NCBI RefSeq assembly: GCF_021729845.1
Contig: NZ_CP063397.1
Location: 820,001-884,000 of the forward strand
Source: Rhizobium sp. SL42
GTDB taxonomy: Bacteria > Pseudomonadota > Alphaproteobacteria > Rhizobiales > Rhizobiaceae
Direction of reading: 5' to 3'
DNA length: 64,000 nucleotides
Shown here: positions 9,652 to 18,603 of the stretch, in pieces
Layout of the letters: every line of letters starts with the position of its first letter
Numbering within the stretch: the first letter of the stretch is position 1
Position numbers and translations under genes: made by a program
The notes under the pieces: generated by a model
Told to the model about the DNA's origin: nothing
The model's database searches: none
What the model saw: only the letters and a program-made list of their open reading frames with translations

Positions 9652-10632
9652 ATGTCTTCCAAGAGCCCCGTTTCTTCCAGGTCCCCCGTCATCATCGATC
9701 TGAAATTCCAGCGCGAAAGTGTCGTCAAGGCATTGCGCAATGCCTTTGCTGATCGAGAGGTCATCGATATGGCCGATCCGGCCAATGCCGGTCGCGATCT
9801 GAGCGCTGCTGCCTATGCCGTCGTCTGGAAGCCTGATCCGTCTCTTTTTGACAAGGCCAGCGGCCTGAAGGCCATCTTCTCCGGTGGTGCGGGCGTCGAT
9901 CACATCCTGAGTTCCTATGATCTGCCGGACCTCCCCATTGTCCGTTTCGTCGACCGCAGCCTCACGGATCGCATGAGCGAATGGGTCGTGCTGCAGTGCC
10001 TGAGCCATCTTCGCCAGACGTTGACCTATGCGCGGCAGCAGCGCGACCATCACTGGCACGAGCTCGCCGACCAACCCGAAGCATGCGATGTAACCGTGGG
10101 TGTTATGGGGCTGGGCGTGCTTGGCCAGGATGCCGTCGCAAAGCTCAAGGTGATGGGCTTCAATGTCATCGGCTGGTCGCGCCGGCCAAAGCAGATTTCC
10201 GGTATCGAGACCTATGACGCTGGAGGTCTGGACGCCTTTCTCAGGCGTACCGACATTCTGGTCGGCCTGCTGCCGCTGACCCCCGAGACCCGGGGCATCT
10301 ATGATCGTTCGCTTTTTTCGAAGCTCAATCGTGATGGCGTCCTCGGCGGACCGGTGTTTCTGAACGCAGGCCGAGGCGGCAGCCAGGTCGAAGCGGATCT
10401 TGTCGCCTGCCTTGAGGACGGAACGTTGAAGGCCGCCTCTCTCGATGTGTTCGAGCAGGAGCCCTTGTCCGGCGACAGCCCGCTCTGGGACATGGACAAT
10501 GTCTTCGTCACCCCTCACGCCGCCGCATCTTCGGAAGTCAGTGCGCTTTTCCGTCATGTCGACAGCCAGATTGCCCGTTTTGAAGCAGGTTTGCCGCTGC
10601 AAAACGTGGTCGACCGCGTAACGGGGTATTGA
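9652..10632 (+). CDS. ghrA: Glyoxylate/hydroxypyruvate reductase A-like dehydrogenase
   Basis: A D-2-hydroxyacid dehydrogenase of the GhrA subgroup, reducing glyoxylate or hydroxypyruvate with NAD(P)H. The 326-residue protein has the Rossmann motif GVMGLGVLGQDA (about residues 149-160), the GWSRRPK segment whose arginines favour NADPH, the NAGRGG substrate loop, and the catalytic histidine in VTPHAAA. The length matches the family. It starts ten bases after the yejF stop, so it may ride on the same transcript. Substrate preference cannot be read from sequence. Confidence 0.82.
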   Translation: MSSKSPVSSRSPVIIDLKFQRESVVKALRNAFADREVIDMADPANAGRDLSAAAYAVVWKPDPSLFDKASGLKAIFSGGAGVDHILSSYDLPDLPIVRFVDRSLTDRMSEWVVLQCLSHLRQTLTYARQQRDHHWHELADQPEACDVTVGVMGLGVLGQDAVAKLKVMGFNVIGWSRRPKQISGIETYDAGGLDAFLRRTDILVGLLPLTPETRGIYDRSLFSKLNRDGVLGGPVFLNAGRGGSQVEADLVACLEDGTLKAASLDVFEQEPLSGDSPLWDMDNVFVTPHAAASSEVSALFRHVDSQIARFEAGLPLQNVVDRVTGY

Positions 10633-10736
10633 GCCACCGGGCACACCGCTTCGGAACCTTACTGACATTCCCGCCGTTACTCTGGTCCATGCCGTGCGCC
10701 GCAAGCGCGGCGCCAGAACGTCAACGGAGAATGATC

Positions 10737-10994
10737 ATGAGCAGCCGAACCGATCTGCCAGGCGATACTGATCGCCGCACCCGTGGCCTCCAGCCGGAAA
10801 CCCTGAGCGCAACGGAAGCGCGCCAGGGCAATCGTGGCCGTCCGGTCCTGATCGTGCTGCTCGGCGGACTGATCCTCGCCATGCTGGTTTGGGTGCCTGC
10901 CGAATGGTGGGGCAACTCGATCGAAACGGAAACCCGCCCCAATCCGGCTCAGACGGAAACGGCGCCGCCGGCCAGCCAGACGCCCACTCAGTAA
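10737..10994 (+). CDS. Small single-pass membrane protein, function unknown
   Basis: An 85-residue protein with a hydrophilic, basic N-terminus (about residues 1-36), one transmembrane helix (VLIVLLGGLILAMLVWVPA), and a Thr/Pro/Gln-rich C-terminus that would face the periplasm. I chose the ATG at 10737 because GGAG lies about seven bases ahead. The ATG six bases earlier is too close to that site, and a much longer frame from 10629 begins inside non-conserved sequence. I do not recognise a family. Confidence 0.55.
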   Translation: MSSRTDLPGDTDRRTRGLQPETLSATEARQGNRGRPVLIVLLGGLILAMLVWVPAEWWGNSIETETRPNPAQTETAPPASQTPTQ

Positions 10995-11128
10995 TCGGCA
11001 GCAGGAGGGGTGTCGTTGTCTGGACATTCCGACATAGTTTGCCGATAACATGAGACGGAAACGGTCGAAGCGATTTTCGGCCGTTCAGTCGCGGCTGCAG
11101 GCTCGCGGTGAACAGGGCAGTGGCTTCC

Positions 11129-12433
11129 ATGACGAAGACTGATATCGCGACCAGGGTATTTAACCACGCCTGGAAGCTTGATCCGATCATTCGCAGCCTG
11201 ATCGACACCGATTTCTACAAATTGCTCATGCTTCAGATGATCTGGAAGCTCTATCCCAAGGTCAATGCGACCTTTACGCTGATCAACCGCACAACATCTG
11301 TTCGGCTGGCCGATGAAATTGACGAGCAGGAATTGCGCGAGCAGCTGGATCATGTGCGCTCGCTGCGCCTGACCAAGAAGGAAATGATCTGGCTGGCCGG
11401 CAACACCTTCTATGGACGCGCCCAGATCTTCGAGCCGGAATTTCTCGCCTGGCTCGGCAATCTGCAACTGCCCGAATACGAGTTGCACAAGCGCGACGGC
11501 CAATACGAACTGACCTTCCATGGTTCATGGATGGAGACGACGCTATGGGAAATCCCGGCGCTCGCCATCATCAACGAATTGCGCAGTCGCGCTGCCATGC
11601 GCTCGCTCGGCTATTTTACCCTCGACGTGCTCTATGCTCGTGCCAAGGCCAAGATGTGGGCCAAGGTTGAGCGCCTCGGCGAGCTTCCGGGCTTGCGCAT
11701 CTCCGATTTCGGTACCCGCCGCCGACACAGTTTCCTCTGGCAGCGCTGGTGTGTCGACGCCCTGAAGGAAGGCATCGGCCCAGCCTTCACCGGCACCAGC
11801 AATGTGCTCCTGGCAATGGATTCCGATCTGGAAGCCGTGGGCACCAACGCCCATGAACTGCCGATGGTGGTGGCGGCGCTGGCCAATACCGATCAACAGC
11901 TGGCCGCCGCCCCCTATCAGGTCCTGAAGGACTGGAACCAGCTCTATGGCGGCAATCTTCTGATCGTTCTGCCCGACGCCTTCGGCACGGCTTCCTTCCT
12001 GCGCGATGCGCCGGAATGGGTGGCCGACTGGACCGGCTTCCGCCCGGACAGTGCCCCGCCGATCGAAGGCGGCGAAAAGATCATCGATTGGTGGAAGAAG
12101 ATGGGGCGTGATCCGCGCAAGAAGCTGCTGATCTTCTCGGATGGCCTCGATGTCGACGCGATCATCGACACCTATCGCCATTTCGCCGGCCGCGTGCGTA
12201 TGAGCTTCGGTTGGGGCACCAATCTCACCAATGATTTTGCCGGCTGCGCGCCGCAGGAGATTGCCGGACTGAAGCCGATTTCGATTGTCTGCAAGGTCGC
12301 GGAAGCCAATGGCCGTCCCGCCGTCAAGCTCTCTGACAACCCGCGCAAGGCGACGGGTGATCCCGCCGAGGTCGAACGCTACCTGAAGTTTTTCGGCTCG
12401 CAGGATCGCGTCGAACAGGCCGTGCTCGTCTAG
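11129..12433 (+). CDS. pncB: Nicotinate phosphoribosyltransferase
   Basis: Makes nicotinate mononucleotide from nicotinate and PRPP in NAD salvage. The 434-residue product shows [13 protein letters not shown] at the N-terminus, the GTNAHELPM segment with the conserved catalytic histidine region, [13 protein letters not shown], and [11 protein letters not shown] for phosphate binding. The ATG at 11129 gives the usual rhizobial beginning [11 protein letters not shown]; an upstream GTG at 11108 is in frame but less likely. It stands alone between two small genes. Identification is secure. Confidence 0.93.
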   Translation: MTKTDIATRVFNHAWKLDPIIRSLIDTDFYKLLMLQMIWKLYPKVNATFTLINRTTSVRLADEIDEQELREQLDHVRSLRLTKKEMIWLAGNTFYGRAQIFEPEFLAWLGNLQLPEYELHKRDGQYELTFHGSWMETTLWEIPALAIINELRSRAAMRSLGYFTLDVLYARAKAKMWAKVERLGELPGLRISDFGTRRRHSFLWQRWCVDALKEGIGPAFTGTSNVLLAMDSDLEAVGTNAHELPMVVAALANTDQQLAAAPYQVLKDWNQLYGGNLLIVLPDAFGTASFLRDAPEWVADWTGFRPDSAPPIEGGEKIIDWWKKMGRDPRKKLLIFSDGLDVDAIIDTYRHFAGRVRMSFGWGTNLTNDFAGCAPQEIAGLKPISIVCKVAEANGRPAVKLSDNPRKATGDPAEVERYLKFFGSQDRVEQAVLV

Positions 12434-12717
12434 GCTTTGCTCGTCTCGGCATTGTTCGTACAGCCCGCCTGAGTTTCCCGGACCGGGGAGCATGCCAGCC
12501 ACGGTCACGCAGGGCATCGAACATATCGTTTCGACCTGCAAACAAGCTCGCTGGCGCGTTCTCTTCCAGCTTTGGCGCGGCGGTGACGGTGGCAAACACG
12601 GCCACCGGACGATTTGTCGTCATTTATTAAAATTGTCGTGACTGAAAGCCCTGCGCAAGCCACCTTGTTGATGTTCATCATCAGCCGAGATGATTCGGTG
12701 ATATGGGGACATGAGCG

Positions 12718-12873
12718 ATGATTGAGGGACCGGATCAATATTTCGAACAGCAGGACATGGCGATCAAGCTGTTGCTCTTGGAAAACAAGGCCGATGAGCT
12801 GACCAATATTCTGGTCGCTGCCCTGCAGGATGCCTTCAAGCTGCTCGAAGACGAGCAGGATACCGTTCACTGA
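12718..12873 (+). CDS. Small acidic helical protein (51 residues), unknown
   Basis: An ATG preceded by GGGG at a workable distance opens a 51-residue frame: MIEGPDQYFEQQ, then a long amphipathic helix rich in Leu, Glu and Asp, ending EDEQDTVH. Composition and codon use look protein-like, not random. It lies in the roughly 570-base gap between pncB and the end of the tad operon. The remaining gap sequence (12434-12717 and 12874-13007) shows nothing else I can name. It is short and unrecognised, so it is tentative. Confidence 0.42.
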   Translation: MIEGPDQYFEQQDMAIKLLLLENKADELTNILVAALQDAFKLLEDEQDTVH

Positions 12874-13007
12874 GACCAGTCTGCCGGGCCGATAGCGCCA
12901 CGCGATCCATGGAACGCGCAGGGTACGCTGTCACGATTTCGCCTGGCACACTGCGTCGAAACTGCCATATGGCGCGCTACGGCTGATCCCAGTTCAGCGG
13001 TAGTGCC

Positions 13008-13991
13008 TTAGAAACGGTCGGACACCTGAATGCCGGCCGGTCCGAGAATGACCGCGATCAGCACCGGCAGGAAGAACAGGATCATCGGTACGGTGAGTTT
13101 CGGCGGCAGCGCTGCGGCTTTTTTCTCCGCTTCGTTCATGCGTTCGTCGCGGCCTTCCTGGGCGAGCACGCGCAAGGCCTGGGCGATCGGCGTTCCGTAG
13201 CGCTCGGCCTGGATCAGCGCCTGCGTCACGTTCTTCACGCCATCGAGCTGCGTGCGGGTGCCCAGGTTTTCCAGCGCTTGCCGGCGATCCGGCAGGAACG
13301 ACAGTTCCGCAGTCGTCAGGACCATTTCCTCGGCCAGTTCCGGCGATTGTTCGCCGATTTCGTCAGCCACGCGCCGCATCGCGGCTTCGATCGAAATGCC
13401 GGATTCAACGCAGATCAGCATCAGGTCGAGTGCGTCGGGCCAGGCCCGGCGGATCGAGTGCTGACGTTTGCCGATCCGGTTGGAAACATAGATATTCGGC
13501 AGATAGAAGCCGATATAGCCGCCGACGATGGTCGCGAACAGCCTGACCGGTAGAGGCTTGTCGGCAAGATTGCCAAGCGCGAAGATCCAGATCGCGGTCA
13601 CGACAAGCGTTGCGAACGGCAGCAGGAACCGCGCCAGAAGGAAGATGTTCAGCGCGTTTTGCGAGCGAAGGCCGGCTGCCTTGAGCTTGTCCATGGTCGT
13701 GTCGTCAACCAGCGCCTTGCGCAGGTTGAACCGTTCGACAAGCTGGCGCACAGACTGGTTGTTGTTGGCACGAAGGGTGGCTTTCCCCTGGGCATCCGAA
13801 TTGAGCCGCGCGCGTTCGCGTGCACGGATCTGGTCGCGCTCGGTCGATACGGCCCGCATCCGCTTGTTCAGGTCGCCACGCTCCAGCATCGGCATGACCA
13901 GCGTGTACAAGGTCGCAAAAACCGCAAGCGCCACCAGCACTGCGATGATCAGGGTAGGATCAGTAACGCGGGCGGCCCAGTCTTCAGTCAT
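13008..13991 (-). CDS. tadC: Tad pilus inner-membrane platform protein TadC
   Basis: One of two GspF-type membrane platform proteins of the Flp/Tad pilus assembly machine. The 327-residue protein has a first membrane helix near residues 13-33, a cytoplasmic region with the RARERARLNSDAQGK stretch, the T2SSF domain (PDALDLMLICVESGISIEAA), and C-terminal helices ending in ILGPAGIQVSDRF. It is the last gene of the pilA-cpaABCDEF-tadBC run, 12 bases after tadB. Identification is strong from domain and position. Confidence 0.9.
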   Translation of the reverse strand: MTEDWAARVTDPTLIIAVLVALAVFATLYTLVMPMLERGDLNKRMRAVSTERDQIRARERARLNSDAQGKATLRANNNQSVRQLVERFNLRKALVDDTTMDKLKAAGLRSQNALNIFLLARFLLPFATLVVTAIWIFALGNLADKPLPVRLFATIVGGYIGFYLPNIYVSNRIGKRQHSIRRAWPDALDLMLICVESGISIEAAMRRVADEIGEQSPELAEEMVLTTAELSFLPDRRQALENLGTRTQLDGVKNVTQALIQAERYGTPIAQALRVLAQEGRDERMNEAEKKAAALPPKLTVPMILFFLPVLIAVILGPAGIQVSDRF

Positions 13992-14003
13992 GCCTTGCCG
14001 CTC

Positions 14004-15014
14004 CTATATGTCGAAGTTGATCATGTTGCGCATCACCAGCAGTCCGATGCTCATCCACACGGCGGATGCGCCGAGGATCATGTGTCCACGCGAGTCGGTG
14101 AAAAGGATCATGATATAGGCGGGTGACGTCATGTAGACGAGGAAGGCGACGATGAATGGCAGGGCGCCGATGATCGCCGCAGAGGCCTTGGCTTCCATCG
14201 ACAGCGCGCTGACCTTCGCCCGCATCTTCTTGCGGTCGCGCAGCACGCGCGACAGGTTGGCGAGCGCTTCGGAAAGATTGCCGCCCGCCTGACCCTGGAT
14301 GGCGATCACAATGGCAAAGAAGCTGATCTCGGACAGTTGCATGGTCTGGTACATGCGCGCGCAGGCTTCCGGCACGCTGAGACCCATCTGCTGCGAATCG
14401 ACGACCCGCCGAAACTCGGTCTTCACCGGTTCCTGCCCATCCGCCGCGATCATCCGGATGGCGTCGTTGAGCGGCAGGCCGGAGCGAATGGAGCGGGTCA
14501 TCACGTCGAGCGAGTTGGGGAACTCGTTGATGAACTGCTTCTGCCGACGCTTGATCAGGAAGCCGAGGATCCAGCGGGGCAGGCCAATGATGGCGACGAA
14601 GCTCATTCCGCCGACGACCAGCGGCGGCATGCCCATCAGGAACGTGGCGACCAGCACCACGAGCCCGAGCACGACGCTCAGCATGTAGAAATGCGCAGGC
14701 GTGAGCGGCAGGTTGGCCTGGGTCAGCCGGCCCTTCAGGCTGGTCTGCTTGGCCTTCTTCGATTTCTCCTGCTTCTTTTCCAGCTCCTTCAGCGAATCCT
14801 GCACGGACTTTCGCCGTTTGGAGATTTCCTGCACTCGGTCGCGCGCCGCCTTCACCTGGTTGAGGTCCGTTTCGGCAGCCTTCACCCGGCTGATCCGGGT
14901 CGCGGTCTTCTTGTCAGTTTCGATACGGGTATACAGCAGGCCATAGGCCACCGCGCCGGTCGAGATCGCGGCGAGCATGACGATGGCCAGTATGGTCGGA
15001 TCGATACCGAACAT
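14004..15014 (-). CDS. tadB: Tad pilus inner-membrane platform protein TadB
   Basis: Partner of TadC in the assembly platform. The 336-residue product has a membrane helix at residues 9-29, a lysine-rich coiled stretch (about 60-95), and a T2SSF domain with FPNSLDVMTRSIRSGLPLNDAI, followed by GQAGGNLSEALANLS and C-terminal helices. The frame is open well upstream into cpaF. I chose the ATG at 15014 because it lies five bases after the cpaF stop and gives the canonical MFGIDPTI beginning. Confidence 0.9.
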   Translation of the reverse strand: MFGIDPTILAIVMLAAISTGAVAYGLLYTRIETDKKTATRISRVKAAETDLNQVKAARDRVQEISKRRKSVQDSLKELEKKQEKSKKAKQTSLKGRLTQANLPLTPAHFYMLSVVLGLVVLVATFLMGMPPLVVGGMSFVAIIGLPRWILGFLIKRRQKQFINEFPNSLDVMTRSIRSGLPLNDAIRMIAADGQEPVKTEFRRVVDSQQMGLSVPEACARMYQTMQLSEISFFAIVIAIQGQAGGNLSEALANLSRVLRDRKKMRAKVSALSMEAKASAAIIGALPFIVAFLVYMTSPAYIMILFTDSRGHMILGASAVWMSIGLLVMRNMINFDI

Positions 15015-15019
15015 TGCGA

Positions 15020-16507
15020 TCAAATCCCCTTCGACTTCTGTTCCATGGCGTCGAGGGACGCGGCAAGCCTGCGATCTTCGTTGTAATAGCGGGCGCGGTC
15101 CCAAAAATGCGGCTTGCCGATACCGGTCGACATGTGTCGGCCGATGATCTTGCCATGCGCATCTTCGCCTTCGATTTCGTAGCGCATCAGGTCCTGGGTG
15201 ATGATCACGTCGCCTTCCATGCCGATCACCTCGGTGATGTGCGTAATGCGGCGCGAGCCGTCGCGCAGTCGGGCGGCCTGGATGATCACGTCGATCGAAC
15301 CGGAAATGATCTCGCGCACGGTTTTCGCCGGCAGCGTGAAACCGCCCATGGCGATCATCGATTCCATACGGGAAAGGCATTCGCGCGGCGTATTGGCGTG
15401 GATCGTGCCCATGGAGCCGTCGTGGCCGGTGTTCATCGCCTGCAAAAGGTCGAAGACCTCCGGTCCGCGCACTTCGCCGACGATGATGCGTTCGGGGCGC
15501 ATACGCAGGCAGTTCTTGACGAGATCGCGCATGGTGATCTCGCCTTCGCCTTCGATGTTCGGCGGACGGGTTTCGAGCCGAACCACATGCGGCTGCTGCA
15601 GCTGGAGTTCGGCGGTGTCTTCGCAGGTGATGATGCGTTCGTCGCTGTCGATAAAGCCGGTAAGGCAGTTCAAAAGCGTCGTCTTGCCGGAGCCGGTGCC
15701 GCCGGAAATGACGACGTTGCAGCGGACACGCCCGATGATCTGCAGCACCTCGGCACCTTCCGGCGTGATCGCGCCGAATTTCACCAGCTGGGCGAGGTTG
15801 AGCTTGTCCTTCTTGAATTTACGAATGGTCAACGCCGGGCCGTCGATCGCCAGCGGCGGCGCGATGACGTTGACACGCGATCCGTCGGGCAGGCGGGCGT
15901 CGCAGATCGGGCTCGATTCGTCGACGCGACGGCCGACCTGGCTGACGATGCGCTGGCAGATCGACAGAAGCTGTGAATTGTCGCGGAAACGGATTTCCGA
16001 CTCGATCGTCTTGCCACCCACTTCGATGAAGGTCTGGCCGGCGCCGTTGACCATGATATCGGCGATATCGTCGCGCGCCAGCAGCGGCTCGAGCGGACCG
16101 TAACCCAGAACGTCGTTGCAGATGTCTTCGAGCAGTTCTTCCTGCTCGGAGATCGACATCGCGAAATTCTTGATTGTGATGATGTCGTTGACGATATCGC
16201 GAATTTCCTCGCGCGCGCTCTCGCCGTCGAGTTTGGCCAACTGCGACAGGTCGATCGTATCGATCAGGGCCGAAAAAACCTGGCTCTTGGTATCGTAGTA
16301 GTCTTCCGCGCGGGGCGGGCGCTTGCGGCTCGGGGCCTGCAGCGGCGGCGGGTTCACCTGCTGCCGGTTGCCGGCCTCCGCGCTGCCGGGCTCCAGCAGG
16401 CTTGTCGCGGATCGTCCTGCCGAACTGGCAGCCGGGGGCTGCGCCGGTATCGTGCCAATGCCCGATCCGCCTTTGCCGAAACCCTCACCGCCGCGTTTGC
16501 CAAACAT
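15020..16507 (-). CDS. cpaF: Tad pilus assembly ATPase CpaF/TadA
   Basis: Hexameric secretion ATPase that powers Flp pilus assembly at the cytoplasmic face. The 495-residue protein has a disordered Pro-rich N-terminus (about 1-65), the N-terminal all-helical domain, Walker A GGTGSGKTTLLN near residue 269, the Asp box with TCEDTAEL, and Walker B around MRPERIIVGEVRG, followed by the histidine box TGHDGSMGTIHANTP. Length and order match CpaF. It sits between cpaE and tadB in the operon. Confidence 0.95.
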   Translation of the reverse strand: MFGKRGGEGFGKGGSGIGTIPAQPPAASSAGRSATSLLEPGSAEAGNRQQVNPPPLQAPSRKRPPRAEDYYDTKSQVFSALIDTIDLSQLAKLDGESAREEIRDIVNDIITIKNFAMSISEQEELLEDICNDVLGYGPLEPLLARDDIADIMVNGAGQTFIEVGGKTIESEIRFRDNSQLLSICQRIVSQVGRRVDESSPICDARLPDGSRVNVIAPPLAIDGPALTIRKFKKDKLNLAQLVKFGAITPEGAEVLQIIGRVRCNVVISGGTGSGKTTLLNCLTGFIDSDERIITCEDTAELQLQQPHVVRLETRPPNIEGEGEITMRDLVKNCLRMRPERIIVGEVRGPEVFDLLQAMNTGHDGSMGTIHANTPRECLSRMESMIAMGGFTLPAKTVREIISGSIDVIIQAARLRDGSRRITHITEVIGMEGDVIITQDLMRYEIEGEDAHGKIIGRHMSTGIGKPHFWDRARYYNEDRRLAASLDAMEQKSKGI

Positions 16508-16534
16508 GAGCTCTACCCGTTCCTGTCTTGCGGT

Positions 16535-17824
16535 TTACTTCTTGCGAAGTTTGCCGATGAGCGAGCCGAGACCCGCCTTCTTCGGCTTCTTGATCGTTGC
16601 TCTGCCGGTCACCAGATGCGCTAGCTGAGAAAAGGTCTCTGCCGTTGGCGATTTGGCGTCCATCTCCGAAATCATCCGGCCGCTGTTGGTTGCCGTGCCG
16701 AACAGCATTGCATCGAAGGGAATGATCGCCACCGGTTCGATTTCGAGCGGTTCGAAAAAGTCCTGCGGCGAGATTTCCGGACGCTTGGGCATGCCCACCT
16801 GGTTGAGCACAAGATGCGGAGCCTTGTCGTTCGGCCGCAGTTTCTTCAGTGCGTCGACCATGTTCTTGGCGTTGCGCAGGTTGGCGAGATCCGGCGCGCA
16901 GGTGATGACGATCTCGTCGGCATCCGACAGCACGGAACGGGTCCAGTCCGACCAGCTGTGCGGCAGGTCGAGAACGGTGACCGGTGCGCTGCGCTGCAAC
17001 AGCTCGAGAATAGGCTGGAATGCGCCGCTCTCATAGTCGTATCCGCGATCCAGCATCGAGGGCGCTGCCAGCAGTGACAGGTTGCGCGAGCAATTGGCCA
17101 GCAGGCGGTCGAGGAAGACTTCGTCAAGGCGTTCGGGGGAAAACACGGCTTCCGCCATGCCAAGCGCCGGATCCTGGTCGAAATCGATATTCGCCGTGCC
17201 GAAAGGCAGGTCGAGATCCGCAAGCACGGTCTCGGTCGAAAACAGGGTCGAGATGCCGAAGGCGCAGTTGTGGGCGATCGTCGAGGAGCCGACACCGCCC
17301 TTTGCGCCGATAAAGGCGATGCTCTTGCCAAGCGGCTCCGCTTCCGGATCGACGAAGATACCGGCAATGGCGCTCATGATGTCGGCCATCGAGAACGGCG
17401 CGACGATATATTCGGAAATGCCGCTGCGCATCAGCTCCCGGTAGAGCGCGATATCGTTGTGCCGTCCGACAATGATCACGCGCGAACTCGGGTCGCAGAC
17501 CTCGGCCAGCGGCGCAAGCTCGGCCAGAAGGTGAGCCGGTGCGGCCTCGGTTTCGAGGATGATCAGGTTTGGTGTCGGCGTCGAGGCGAACATGTTCGCC
17601 GCCGCCGCGATATTGCCATGCGTGATGCGCAGGCTGACCCGTGCCATGCGCCGGTCATTGGCGCATTGCTCCATCACCCGCTGCACGCTGTCGCTGAGGC
17701 AGAAGGCGTGCACCGAAATGCGAGGCAGCGGTCGCAGGGCTTCGACATCGCCGGAAACGACCGGCTCCGCCGACCCGCGGCTGCCGCCGGGTCCTTCCTC
17801 GAATTCGTAATCGATCGCACTCAT
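16535..17824 (-). CDS. cpaE: Pilus assembly protein CpaE (receiver-like plus ParA/MinD-like ATPase)
   Basis: Localises the Tad machine, usually to a pole. The 429-residue protein has a degenerate response-regulator receiver domain (about residues 30-155, with LIILETEA) followed by a MinD-like ATPase. The deviant Walker A is AKGGVGSSTIAHN near residue 173. The loop has serine in place of the second lysine-threonine pattern, as is usual in CpaE. Switch-type strands DLDLPFG and VLDLPHSW follow. It lies between cpaD and cpaF in the operon. Confidence 0.92.
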   Translation of the reverse strand: MSAIDYEFEEGPGGSRGSAEPVVSGDVEALRPLPRISVHAFCLSDSVQRVMEQCANDRRMARVSLRITHGNIAAAANMFASTPTPNLIILETEAAPAHLLAELAPLAEVCDPSSRVIIVGRHNDIALYRELMRSGISEYIVAPFSMADIMSAIAGIFVDPEAEPLGKSIAFIGAKGGVGSSTIAHNCAFGISTLFSTETVLADLDLPFGTANIDFDQDPALGMAEAVFSPERLDEVFLDRLLANCSRNLSLLAAPSMLDRGYDYESGAFQPILELLQRSAPVTVLDLPHSWSDWTRSVLSDADEIVITCAPDLANLRNAKNMVDALKKLRPNDKAPHLVLNQVGMPKRPEISPQDFFEPLEIEPVAIIPFDAMLFGTATNSGRMISEMDAKSPTAETFSQLAHLVTGRATIKKPKKAGLGSLIGKLRKK

Positions 17825-17858
17825 GCTATCTTCCTGTCATTGAGGGCACCAGGCCGCA

Positions 17859-18584
17859 TCATTCCGTGGAGGTGTCACTGCCTTCTCGGTAAAGCCCGAT
17901 TACGGTCGAGCGCCGCGTCGCGTCGATCGGCGCCATGGCTCTCGGCGTGACAAGGTCCATTGGGTTCGCGATCTGGGCGGCAAGGTTGCTCTGCGTGGCA
18001 CAACCGAAATTGTGATAGTTCTTGTTGCTGAAGGTGTTGTTCTGCAGATCTTCGGGCCACTCGCCGCACTGGTTGGTCACGGCCGTGATCGCGACATAGC
18101 TCAGGCGCACGGGCGCAGCGTCGCCGGTGGCGGATGCCTGATACGAGGTCTCGATGATCCGGTTCGCTTTCACGCCCTTCGTGGTCAGCACCTTGCGGAT
18201 CTGCGCGCGAACGTTGGCGGCGGCGCCCGCATTGGCCGAGCCGTGCGGCAGCATGATCTGGATGCTGCCCGACGAGGTGGAGAGATAGTCCGTGGCAAAG
18301 CCGCCGATCGAATCCTGCACCCCGTTCGAAAGGCTGCGATCGCCGGAGGCAATCGGAATGTCGAGCGTATGTTCGACTTCGTTCAGCGTGATCGGATGGC
18401 GGGTGCGATAGTCATCGGGGATCGCCCCCGTCGACATATTGTCCTTGTTCGTGCCGCATCCGGCAAGCACGGCGGATGTGCCGATCATCAGGGCCGTCAT
18501 CGCGATGCGATACAGGCTGCGGTTCTTGCTATCTGGGGCCATGGCTGGCTGGCTTTCCTTGGCGTGCAGCGTGGTGTGTGTCAT
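17859..18584 (-). CDS. cpaD: Pilus assembly lipoprotein CpaD
   Basis: Outer-membrane-associated lipoprotein that helps the CpaC secretin. The 241-residue protein has a lipobox AVLAGC near residue 38, followed by the CpaD-family sequence TRHPITLNEVEHTLDIPI and the C-terminal NFGCATQSNLAAQIANP with PRAM. I selected the ATG at 18584; upstream sequence in the same frame overlaps the end of cpaC and is not conserved-looking. It lies 19 bases after cpaC. Confidence 0.92.
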   Translation of the reverse strand: MTHTTLHAKESQPAMAPDSKNRSLYRIAMTALMIGTSAVLAGCGTNKDNMSTGAIPDDYRTRHPITLNEVEHTLDIPIASGDRSLSNGVQDSIGGFATDYLSTSSGSIQIMLPHGSANAGAAANVRAQIRKVLTTKGVKANRIIETSYQASATGDAAPVRLSYVAITAVTNQCGEWPEDLQNNTFSNKNYHNFGCATQSNLAAQIANPMDLVTPRAMAPIDATRRSTVIGLYREGSDTSTE

Positions 18585-18603
18585 TGCGATCCTGAACCTC
18601 CGC

